A DNA stretch of 5,127 nt from Anaerolineae bacterium (GTDB lineage Bacteria > Chloroflexota > Anaerolineae > JAADDB01), in the NCBI GenBank assembly GCA_015489285.1, contig WGAA01000043.1, positions 1 to 5,127 on the forward strand, in the 5' to 3' direction. The notes beneath the pieces are model-generated. The model did no database searches. It saw nothing but the letters and a program-made list of their open reading frames with translations, and had not been told where the DNA came from. Positions 1 through 4,707 of this stretch are shown here, piece by piece. A program made the position numbers and the translations under genes. Every line of letters starts with the position of its first letter. The stretch's first letter is position 1.

Positions 1-159
1 ATAAACGACTTTGCGTTGACCTACAAAGCGATGAACGGCGCGCCTGCTTGCGAGATAAGCGGCTTGAACTACACAGACACAGGCTGGGCCACCGGCTGGG
101 CCGTGCAGAGGGGGGGAAGCAGACTTCCGAAGTCTCGCAGACTTCGGAAGTCTGGGTAG
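1..159 (+). CDS. 3' end of an unidentified protein (partial)
   Basis: An open frame runs from the first base of the window to a TAG at 157-159 (52 codons). Its first 36 or so codons give a balanced composition (IND-FALTYKAMNG-APACEIS-GLNYTDTGWATGWAVQ) with mostly G or C at third positions. The competing plus frame is arginine-rich and looks like a shadow. The last residues (RLPKS...LRKSG) are encoded by the hairpin repeat at 120-154, so the natural C-terminus was probably extended or replaced when the repeat arrived. I do not recognise the family. The Gly/Trp/Asn/Thr-rich end would suit an exported or extracellular protein, but that is a guess. It is possible that this is noncoding, because only a short stretch is visible. 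Confidence 0.5.
   Translation: MNDFALTYKAMNGAPACEISGLNYTDTGWATGWAVQRGGSRLPKSRRLRKSG
120..154. repeat. Hairpin repeat, copy 1 of a three-copy family
   Basis: A perfect 16-bp inverted repeat (120-135 against 139-154) has a 3-nt loop CGC. The arm core AGACTTCCGAAGTCT is itself a dyad (AGACTTC, C, GAAGTCT). The same core occurs, with paired changes, at 1317-1353 and 3949-3986. The copy overlaps the last codons of the upstream open frame. No T-run follows on either strand, so it is not a textbook intrinsic terminator, although its position at a gene end fits a 3'-end or processing role. Confidence 0.85.
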
Positions 160-171
160 GGCGCTCTACCT

Positions 172-190
172 AGGCCGCTTCCGGCGGCCT
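172..190. repeat. Short GC-rich hairpin
   Basis: The 7-bp inverted repeat AGGCCGC / GCGGCCT (172-178 and 184-190) encloses the loop TTCCG. It lies 17 nt after the copy-1 hairpin. No T-tract follows. It could be a fortuitous GC-rich dyad, but it is one of three hairpins packed into about 107 bp. Confidence 0.55.
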
Positions 191-203
191 TCTCCCCGAT
201 GTA

Positions 204-226
204 GCACGGGGTCTTTAGCCCCGTGC
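204..226. repeat. Hairpin GCACGGGG / CCCCGTGC
   Basis: The perfect 8-bp stem GCACGGGG (204-211) and CCCCGTGC (219-226) encloses the 7-nt loop TCTTTAG. On the minus strand it reads GCACGGGG-CTAAAGA-CCCCGTGC. I remember similar short dyads as common intergenic elements in Chloroflexota and other GC-rich genomes, but this is unverified. It could act as a transcript-end structure for the upstream gene. Confidence 0.6.
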
Positions 227-275
227 GTGCTGGCGCGAGGCAAGGTCGTCCCAGCAACGCCAACGTGGCCCCAAA

Positions 276-308
276 TTACGCATTACGCATCACGAATCAC
301 GCATCACG
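276..308. repeat. Heptanucleotide tandem array 1 (TYACGMA)
   Basis: Tandem 7-nt units read TTACGCA, TTACGCA, TCACGAA, TCACGCA, then a partial TCACG. The invariant part of each unit is ACG; the second base is T or C. The central 24 nt (285-308) match 358-381 in the second array except at three positions one repeat unit apart. Confidence 0.85.
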
Positions 309-355
309 TCATCAAGCCGAGATGCGCCTGCAGTGCCGACATTCTCACCGGCGCC

Positions 356-383
356 TGACGCATGACGAATGACGCATGACGCC
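356..383. repeat. Heptanucleotide tandem array 2 (TGACGMA)
   Basis: Tandem 7-nt units read TGACGCA, TGACGAA, TGACGCA, TGACGCC. This is the same unit as the array at 276-308, but every second base is G. It ends 49 nt before the -35 box of the operon promoter, so an upstream regulatory contribution is possible, though nothing in the sequence proves it. Confidence 0.85.
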
Positions 384-432
384 CGCCATCCCCTTTTGAG
401 AACTGCACCCTTCCCCCTCACGTATGGTAAAA

Positions 433-461
433 TTGACAGGGTTCGTGGGGACTTTTATAAT
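433..461 (+). promoter_or_regulatory. Consensus sigma70-type promoter of the yceD-rpmF-fab cluster
   Basis: The -35 box TTGACA (433-438) and -10 box TATAAT (456-461) are both exact consensus, separated by the ideal 17 nt. The predicted start of transcription is about 467-469, leaving a leader of about 36 nt before the ATG at 504. The promoter lies inside the longest open frame (which could start at 369), which argues that translation begins downstream, at 498 or 504. Such a strong promoter suits a ribosomal protein operon. Confidence 0.85.
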
Positions 462-503
462 TCCTCGCCTGGCATGCGCTGTAGGCGCAAAGGGGAAATG
501 ACC

Positions 504-1043
504 ATGCAATTCAACGTCTCCGGATTGCTCAAAGGTCCCGTGGGTGATACACGGGAGTACGATTTCGAAGAGCGCGTGCTGGAGCACTTGACCGAGGATA
601 CAGAGCTCATCCGGCCGATTTCCGGCCACGTGCAGCTCATGCGCACTCAGAACGGTATTCTCGTCACGGGTACGGTGCACACACGCGCGGAAATGGTATG
701 TAGTCGCTGTCTGGAACCTGCATACTACGATTTGGACATTCACATCGAGGAGGAGTACTACCCGACCGTCGAGGTGTACACGGGGGCTGCGCTGCCCTGG
801 CGTGAGTTCACCGACGATGAGGCTCTTCTCATCGATGCGCAGCATATTCTGGACATCACCGAGGTCGTGCGGCAGGATCTCATCATCTCCCTGCCCATGA
901 AACCTCTCTGTTCGGAGAATTGTAAGGGGTTGTGTCCGGTGTGTGGGGCGAATTTGAACGAAGGTCCTCACGAGTGTGAGGAAGAGGAGATCGATCCCCG
1001 CTGGGCCGCTCTCGTAGGATTCAAGGTCGCGGAATCCCCGTAA
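504..1043 (+). CDS. yceD: DUF177 / YceD-family protein (23S rRNA accumulation protein family)
   Basis: This 179-residue protein belongs to the DUF177 (YceD, YlbN) family. The family is encoded next to rpmF across bacteria and is tied to 23S rRNA accumulation or large-subunit assembly. The start MQFNVSGLLKGPVG resembles the N-terminus I expect for Chloroflexota members. A conserved CSRC pair is at residues 66-69, followed by the acidic EEEYYP stretch (82-87), and a Cys-rich tail has C136, C140, C144, C147 and C158 (LCSENCKGLCPVCG), probably binding zinc. The ATG at 504 lies 8 nt after AGGGG (491-495); an in-frame ATG at 498 is too close to that Shine-Dalgarno site. Longer starts back to 369 would sit upstream of the promoter. 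It is the first gene of the cluster, 33 nt before rpmF. The stop codon lies in the GTAA loop of a small CCCC/GGGG hairpin (1036-1047). The family call is firm; the molecular function is only partly known. Confidence 0.9.
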   Translation: MQFNVSGLLKGPVGDTREYDFEERVLEHLTEDTELIRPISGHVQLMRTQNGILVTGTVHTRAEMVCSRCLEPAYYDLDIHIEEEYYPTVEVYTGAALPWREFTDDEALLIDAQHILDITEVVRQDLIISLPMKPLCSENCKGLCPVCGANLNEGPHECEEEEIDPRWAALVGFKVAESP

Positions 1044-1076
1044 GGGGAATATCGGGAAATTCGAGGAGATGAAGCG

Positions 1077-1265
1077 ATGACACCTTTGCCGAAGAGAAAA
1101 GTATCCAAAGGACGCAGGAATCGCCGACGGGCCCACCACGGCCTGGGGCCTGTCCACCTGGTGGAGTGCCCGCGCTGCCACCGCAAGCGCCGCCCTCACA
1201 CGGTGTGCCCGCATTGCGGCTACTACAAGGGCGAGGAAGTCCTCGTCATCGAGGAAGAGGAATAA
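1077..1265 (+). CDS. rpmF: 50S ribosomal protein L32 (zinc-ribbon form)
   Basis: This is a 62-residue structural protein of the large ribosomal subunit. The basic N-terminus (PLPKRKVSKGRRNRRRAHHG) is typical of L32. Four cysteines at 31, 34, 44 and 47 (CPRC and CPHC) form the zinc ribbon, so this is the Cys-containing C+ paralogue type rather than a zinc-free variant. The tail is unusually acidic (EEVLVIEEEE). GAGGAG at 1063-1068 is a strong ribosome binding site 8 nt before ATG. It follows the DUF177 gene by 33 nt, the widely conserved pairing. A 139-nt gap with two hairpins separates it from fabD, so its mRNA may be more abundant than the fab part of the transcript. Confidence 0.97.
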   Translation: MTPLPKRKVSKGRRNRRRAHHGLGPVHLVECPRCHRKRRPHTVCPHCGYYKGEEVLVIEEEE

Positions 1266-1271
1266 CTCCTT

Positions 1272-1288
1272 TCCCGCGACCCGCGGGA
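1272..1288 (+). repeat. Short hairpin just after rpmF
   Basis: The 7-bp stem TCCCGCG / CGCGGGA (1272-1278 and 1282-1288) has the 3-nt loop ACC and begins 6 nt after the rpmF stop. There is no following T-run. It may stabilise the 3' end of the rpmF message or contribute to partial termination together with the larger hairpin at 1317-1353. Confidence 0.5.
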
Positions 1289-1316
1289 CAGGCGGTGAGG
1301 GTAGGACAGTAGCGAT

Positions 1317-1353
1317 GAAGGCTTCCGAGGTCACTTCGACCTCGGAAGCCTTC
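1317..1353 (+). repeat. Hairpin repeat, copy 2 (possible rpmF-fabD attenuator)
   Basis: A perfect 16-bp inverted repeat (1317-1332 against 1338-1353) has the loop ACTTC. The arm GAAGGCTTCCGAGGTC belongs to the same family as 120-154 and 3949-3986, but differs at positions where the partner arm carries the matching change (GAGGTC/GACCTC against GAAGTC/GACTTC). After it come GGGTAAGCATTTT and CGTTTT, which are only weakly U-rich. Its place between rpmF and fabD fits a partial terminator or an RNA-processing site. Read-through is expected because I see no clear promoter between 1354 and fabD. Confidence 0.8.
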
Positions 1354-1404
1354 GGGTAAGCATTTTCCCCCGTTTTCCCACATCAACCGGAGCGAGGTGC
1401 GGTC

Positions 1405-2346
1405 ATGGGTGAGGTGGCGTGGTTGTTCCCCGGCCAGGGGTCCCAGTTCGTCGGCATGGGGCAGGATCTGGTTGAGGCCTTTCCCGAGGCCCGCGAGGTT
1501 TTTCATCGGGCGGATAAGATTTTGGGCTTTCCCCTTTCACACCTTATGTTCGAAGGGCCCGAGGAGGAGCTCACGGATACGGTGAACGCCCAGCCCGCTA
1601 TTTTCGTGCACAGTGCGGCCGTGTTGGCCGTCCTTCGTTCCCGCAAGCCCACGTGGCATCCCCGCTTTGTTGCCGGCCATTCCCTGGGAGAGTACAGCGC
1701 CCTCTACGCGGCCGGCGTCTTCTCCTTCGAGGACGCGCTGCGTCTGGTGCGGGAGCGCGGTCGTCTGATGAAGTTGGCCGGGGAACGTCAACCCGGTGGG
1801 ATGGCTGCGGTGTTGGGCCTGGACATGGAGACGGTGGAGGACATATGCGCCCGCGCGGAAGCCGAAGTCGGTCTTCCCGTGCGGGTGGCCAACGACAATT
1901 GTCCCGGACAGGTGGTCATATCCGGGGCCGTACCCGCGCTGGAACGGGCAATGAGCTTGGCCCAGGAAGCCAAAGCGCGTAAAGTGGTCCGCCTGGCCGT
2001 CAGCATCGCCGCCCATTCTCCCCTCATGGCCGTTGTCAGCGACGAATTCGCGGCTCAGGTGCGTGCGACTCCTATGCAGCCCCCCCGTCTCCCTGTGGTC
2101 ATGAACGCGAGCGCACGCCCCGCGGAAACGGTGGCGGAGATCCGGGACCTCCTCATCGCCCAACTGACATCGCCCGTGCGCTGGACGGAGAGCGTGCGTT
2201 ACATGTTGGAGCAGGAGGTGGATACGTTCTACGAGCTGGGCCCGAAGGATGTGCTCATCGGGTTGGTCAAACGCATCGACAGGAAGACGAAACGCCGGGC
2301 TCTGGGGACGGCGGAAGCCCTGGAAGCAGCCCTGGGGACAGACTGA
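1405..2346 (+). CDS. fabD: Malonyl-CoA:ACP transacylase
   Basis: FabD moves the malonyl group from malonyl-CoA to acyl carrier protein in the cytoplasm, supplying the two-carbon donor of type II fatty acid synthesis. The 313-residue length is normal for the family. The N-terminal FPGQGSQ (residues 8-14) is the oxyanion-hole motif. GHSLGEYSA holds the nucleophile Ser93, RERGRLM holds Arg118, which binds the malonyl carboxylate, AAHSPLM holds the catalytic His204, and QLTSPVRW holds Gln253. All key residues are present, so it should be active. The ATG at 1405 follows GAGGT (1394-1398) by 6 nt. The stop TGA overlaps the fabG ribosome binding site, and fabG begins 13 nt later. Neither fabH nor plsX precedes it, unlike many bacterial fab clusters. 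Confidence 0.96.
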   Translation: MGEVAWLFPGQGSQFVGMGQDLVEAFPEAREVFHRADKILGFPLSHLMFEGPEEELTDTVNAQPAIFVHSAAVLAVLRSRKPTWHPRFVAGHSLGEYSALYAAGVFSFEDALRLVRERGRLMKLAGERQPGGMAAVLGLDMETVEDICARAEAEVGLPVRVANDNCPGQVVISGAVPALERAMSLAQEAKARKVVRLAVSIAAHSPLMAVVSDEFAAQVRATPMQPPRLPVVMNASARPAETVAEIRDLLIAQLTSPVRWTESVRYMLEQEVDTFYELGPKDVLIGLVKRIDRKTKRRALGTAEALEAALGTD

Positions 2347-2359
2347 GGAGGAGGCACGT

Positions 2360-3109
2360 ATGCGAGGCTTGAAAGACAAAGTCGCGGTTGTGACGGGCGC
2401 ATCGCGGGGCATCGGCCGGGGCATTGCCCTTCGGCTGGCCCAGGAAGGGTGCAAGGTCGTAGTCAACTACAACCGGAGCGCGGAGGCGGCTCAATCCGTT
2501 GTGGACACCATCCGAGAGCAAGGTGGGGAAGCCATCGCCATTCAGGCCGATGTGTCCGATTACCAGCAAGCGCAGCGGCTCATCAAGGAGACCCTCAAAG
2601 CCTTCGGTCGGGTGGACATCCTGGTGAACAACGCGGGGACGACCCGGGACCAGTTGCTCCTGATGATGAAGGAAGCCGATTGGGACCTGGTCATCAACAC
2701 GAACCTGAAATCCTGCTTCAACGTCACGAAGGCGGCCCTGCGGTCCATGATGAAGCAGCGGTATGGGCGCATCATCAACATCACATCTGTCGTCGGCCTG
2801 GCCGGGCAGGCGGGGCAGAGCAATTACGCGGCCTCGAAGGCAGGTATCATCGGCTTCACCAAGAGCTTGGCCAAGGAAATCGGGTCCCGCAACATCACCG
2901 TGAACGCGGTCGCTCCGGGGTACATCCCCACAGACCTGACCAACGTCCTGCCCGATGAGATGGTCAAGGAAATGATCGCGTTGACGCCCCTGGGGCGGGC
3001 GGGGACGGTGGAGGATGTGGCTGCGGCCGTGGCCTTCCTCGCGTCCGACGACGCCTCTTTCATCACCGGCCACGTCCTCACCGTCGACGGTGGCCTGGTC
3101 ATGCAATGA
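2360..3109 (+). CDS. fabG: 3-oxoacyl-ACP reductase
   Basis: FabG reduces 3-oxoacyl-ACP to 3-hydroxyacyl-ACP with NADPH in fatty acid elongation. It is a 249-residue classical short-chain dehydrogenase. TGASRGIG (12-19) is the Rossmann glycine motif, whose arginine favours NADPH. NNAG is at 90-93, and the catalytic tetrad is Asn115, Ser143, Tyr156 and Lys160 (YAASK). The PG motif plus TDLT (186-194) and the VDGG end are typical of FabG. The ATG at 2360 is chosen because AGGAGGAGG (2346-2354) lies directly upstream; an in-frame extension back to 2249 would run through fabD. It ends with TGA at 3107-3109. Placement beside fabD supports FabG over an unrelated SDR. Confidence 0.95.
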   Translation: MRGLKDKVAVVTGASRGIGRGIALRLAQEGCKVVVNYNRSAEAAQSVVDTIREQGGEAIAIQADVSDYQQAQRLIKETLKAFGRVDILVNNAGTTRDQLLLMMKEADWDLVINTNLKSCFNVTKAALRSMMKQRYGRIINITSVVGLAGQAGQSNYAASKAGIIGFTKSLAKEIGSRNITVNAVAPGYIPTDLTNVLPDEMVKEMIALTPLGRAGTVEDVAAAVAFLASDDASFITGHVLTVDGGLVMQ

Positions 3110-3120
3110 GGGCGGTCGGG

Positions 3121-3504
3121 ATGAGCGACGTGAGGGAGGAAATGAGCGAGCAGACGACGGGGCGCATCACCGTCGATCCGGACGTCCTGTTGACCATCGT
3201 CCGTTTTACCGCGCTGCAAGAGCCGGGGGTGGCGCGACTCTCCTCGCGGCGTCCTCGCCTGGGGAAGCACGCGTGGCACGGCAAACGCGCGCGCACGCGA
3301 GGATTGGCCATTCACGTGGCCGAAGGGCGGGTCTCCGTGGAGATCCACGTCGTCGCCGACGGCACGGTCAACGCGCACGTCCTGGGAGAACGCCTGCAAG
3401 AACACATCGCCGATGCGTTGAACGAAATGGTCGGTATGCCGGTGGACCGGGTGAAGGTCGTCATCGATGACGTAGAACGTCGGCAACGAAGCGCGCGATC
3501 ATGA
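3121..3504 (+). CDS. Asp23/Gls24-family protein (DUF322, YqhY-like)
   Basis: This small protein (127 residues from 3121) belongs to the Asp23/Gls24 family. GRITVDPDVLLTIVRFTAL (14-32) followed by PGVARL matches the family start, and the alternating hydrophobic stretch VSVEIHVVADG plus the helix LGERLQEHIADALNEMVG and VDRVKVVIDDV complete the domain. An arginine- and lysine-rich insertion (43-61) may be a nucleic-acid or partner contact. In Bacillus the homologue YqhY lies by accB-accC and nusB and has been linked to control of acetyl-CoA carboxylase, so a fatty-acid homeostasis role here is reasonable inference. Start choice: ATG 3121 has GAGGG (3108-3112) at 8 nt. ATG 3106 overlaps the fabG stop but lacks a good site. 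ATG 3142 has GGGAGGA too close. The stop overlaps the nusB start (ATGA). No membrane segment is visible. Confidence 0.85.
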   Translation: MSDVREEMSEQTTGRITVDPDVLLTIVRFTALQEPGVARLSSRRPRLGKHAWHGKRARTRGLAIHVAEGRVSVEIHVVADGTVNAHVLGERLQEHIADALNEMVGMPVDRVKVVIDDVERRQRSARS

Positions 3505-3986
3505 AACCTCGACAACGAGCCCGTTATCTAGCCCTGCAGGCCCTTTTCGAAATCGACAGCGTTGGCCACGACCCCGAAGAGGTCGTCCGGCGTCGGCTCA
3601 TGGCCGATCCCCTCCCACCTCCGGCAACGGAGCTCATGCGTTCCCTGGTTTTTGGGGTGCTGCGCGACCGGGAACGGTTGGACGAACTGATTGCCCGCTT
3701 TGCCCCTGAGTGGCCGGTGGAACAGCTCCCCATTGTGGACCGGAACATCCTGCGCATGGCCCTCTGGGAGCTCACCGACCCGGAAAGCGATACCCCCGTG
3801 CGTGTGGCCATCAACGAGGCGGTGGAGCTGGCCAAACTGTTCGGCTCGGAAAGCAGCCCTCGATTTGTCAACGGCGTACTGGGCATGGCCGTGCGCACTT
3901 TGGGGCTTGTGGACGAGGATAAGAAGAGACCCCGCCGACGCAATAAAGTCAGGCTTCCGAAGTCTTCGAAGACTTCGGAAGCCTGA
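3501..3986 (+). CDS. nusB: Transcription antitermination factor NusB
   Basis: NusB binds boxA RNA with NusE (S10) and helps polymerase read through rRNA operons. The all-helical fold is visible: RQRARYLALQALFEID (4-19) is the basic RNA-contacting first helix, LMRSLVFGVLRDRERLDELI (45-64) the middle, and VDRNILRMALWEL (79-91) followed by INEAVELAKLFG and RFVNGVLG (104-128) the strongest signature. The 161-residue length is slightly longer than usual, with a basic tail KKRPRRRNK. The final RLPKSSKTSEA is encoded by the palindromic repeat at 3949-3986, so the end of the protein derives from that element. The start overlaps the preceding stop as ATGA with no strong Shine-Dalgarno site, implying translational coupling. 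It is the last gene of the cluster. Confidence 0.93.
   Translation: MKPRQRARYLALQALFEIDSVGHDPEEVVRRRLMADPLPPPATELMRSLVFGVLRDRERLDELIARFAPEWPVEQLPIVDRNILRMALWELTDPESDTPVRVAINEAVELAKLFGSESSPRFVNGVLGMAVRTLGLVDEDKKRPRRRNKVRLPKSSKTSEA
3949..3986. repeat. Hairpin repeat, copy 3: perfect 38-bp palindrome on the nusB stop
   Basis: Positions 3949-3986 form a perfect palindrome centred between 3967 and 3968, with arm TCAGGCTTCCGAAGTCTTC. The TGA stop of nusB is its last three bases. It is the longest member of the family seen at 120-154 and 1317-1353. It lies between convergent genes. Read from the minus strand, the hairpin is followed by CTTTATTG, a modest U-rich run, so it could terminate the transposase transcript, and possibly the operon from the other side, where no T-run follows (TGTACCTCC). 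Confidence 0.9.
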
Positions 3987-4525
3987 TGTACCTCCGGGCA
4001 GGACCATGCGCCGACTTATGATCCCCCTAATGTCGCATCTCACGCCGCGGCTTTATTTCCATCGCGTATTCGGTGTTGGCGCCAATCCACGTTGGCGTTC
4101 TTGAGGATCTTGCGCAGCGTTTCGTGGCTGATGTGGTCGACGATACCCTGGTCGATAAGGTACTTGCGCAAGTTGTGCAACGTCCAAGAAGAGAAGAGGA
4201 GACCGAGTTGGCGGGGAGAGGTCTGGGCGATCTCCAGGATCTTCTGTCGGGTCATGCCGCGGAATCGGGAGGGAGGACCGGGTTTGGATTTGCGGGTACG
4301 AAGGCCGTTGACCCCTTGCGTGTTGAAGCGATGAATCCACTTCCGCACTTTGTCGGGACCCAGGCCCACGATAAGCGCGATCTCAGGAACGCGATAGCGC
4401 TCCTCCGCGGAAAGGAGGATGACCTTAGCACGAGTGCGCATTACCACATCGTGACTCTCTGCCATGCGGACGAGTTCTCGGCGTTCGTCGGGCAACAACG
4501 GTCGAGCGTAGATTAACTTGGGCAT
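3987..4525 (-). mobile_element. Remnant of an IS630-family insertion sequence (ends not resolved)
   Basis: The extent is set by the transposase fragment and the short unassigned stretch up to the nusB palindrome. I could not identify terminal inverted repeats or a TA target duplication. The missing 3' half of the gene implies deletion at the nusB-proximal side. Confidence 0.5.
4040..4525 (-). CDS. IS630-family transposase, N-terminal DNA-binding half only
   Basis: This 161-residue protein resembles the front half of IS630-family transposases. After LIYARPLLPDERRELVRMAE comes a helix-turn-helix at about 47-67 (VPEIALIVGLGPDKVRKWIH), then the linker GVNGLRTRKSKPGPP (71-85) and a second winged-helix part (SSWTLHNLRKYLIDQ to HETLRKILKNANVDWRQ). 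Family members usually continue for a further 150-200 residues with a DDE nuclease. Here the frame stops at GNKAAA and the nusB palindrome lies only 53 bp beyond, so the catalytic domain is absent. It is therefore not an autonomous transposase: either a decayed remnant or an ORFA-like fragment whose partner was deleted. The 5' side is intact, with AGGAGG five to eight bases before ATG and an extended -10 further up. It could still make a DNA-binding protein. Confidence 0.8.
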   Translation of the reverse strand: MPKLIYARPLLPDERRELVRMAESHDVVMRTRAKVILLSAEERYRVPEIALIVGLGPDKVRKWIHRFNTQGVNGLRTRKSKPGPPSRFRGMTRQKILEIAQTSPRQLGLLFSSWTLHNLRKYLIDQGIVDHISHETLRKILKNANVDWRQHRIRDGNKAAA

Positions 4526-4567
4526 TGTCTACTCCTCCTTGCACGTCATCGCCACGGCCTCCCATTC

Positions 4568-4576
4568 AGTATACCA
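4568..4576 (-). promoter_or_regulatory. Extended -10 promoter candidate for the transposase fragment
   Basis: On the minus strand TGGTATACT reads as an extended -10 (TGn then TATACT at 4573-4568). The expected transcript start is about 4561, some 36 nt before the ATG at 4525. No convincing -35 box lies 17 nt upstream, which is tolerable for an extended -10 promoter. Confidence 0.4.
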
Positions 4577-4679
4577 TTTTCAAGACTTCCGGGCTATAGT
4601 ACGGTAGGCCTAACGTTTGACCCTCCTAAAGGGGATTCCGTCGGATTCACGTGTCCGTTCCCCCGTGTTTCTAGCCAAA

Positions 4680-4696
4680 TTGTCATGAATTTGTCA
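4680..4696 (+). promoter_or_regulatory. Direct repeat TTGTCA upstream of the second promoter
   Basis: TTGTCA occurs at 4680-4685 and 4691-4696, exactly 11 nt apart, about one helical turn. Both lie just upstream of the -35 box at 4708. The placement suits a regulator binding the same DNA face, but two hexamers alone are weak evidence. Confidence 0.35.
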
Positions 4697-4707
4697 GCAT
4701 CAAAGTA

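Larger units (their letters stand above)
160..432. other. Gene-free region with hairpins and heptamer arrays
   Basis: I see no supportable gene between the TAG at 157-159 and the promoter starting at 433. Frames across the region give low-complexity or arginine-rich translations. The content is repeat structure: hairpins at 172-190 and 204-226, heptanucleotide arrays at 276-308 and 356-383, and a 7-nt direct repeat GCGCCTG at 324-330 and 351-357. Positions 384-432 are pyrimidine-rich and lead into the promoter. Confidence 0.7.

Noticed and set aside
69..263. Minus-strand small open frame
   Set aside because: It crosses three hairpins, has low-complexity Pro/Leu/Ala content and no ribosome binding site, and overlaps the more plausible plus-strand gene end.
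276..383. CRISPR array
   Set aside because: Units are only 7 nt and directly tandem, without spacers of regular length.
369..503. Longer N-terminus for the DUF177 protein starting at 369
   Set aside because: It would start upstream of the consensus promoter at 433-461 and adds a sequence unlike the family, whose N-terminus fits MQFNV at 504.
345..1334. Long minus-strand open frame opposite the DUF177 and L32 genes
   Set aside because: It overlaps two well-supported plus-strand genes, has no recognisable domain, and its composition is that of an antisense shadow in GC-rich DNA.
1266..1404. L32-binding autoregulatory leader or T-box before fabD
   Set aside because: No T-box specifier or antiterminator sequence is present, and the hairpin belongs to a dispersed family found elsewhere in the window.
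3993..4594. Direct repeat TCCGGGC (3993-3999 and 4588-4594) as an IS target duplication
   Set aside because: IS630 elements duplicate TA, not a 7-mer, and a 7-nt match over this distance is expected by chance in GC-rich DNA.
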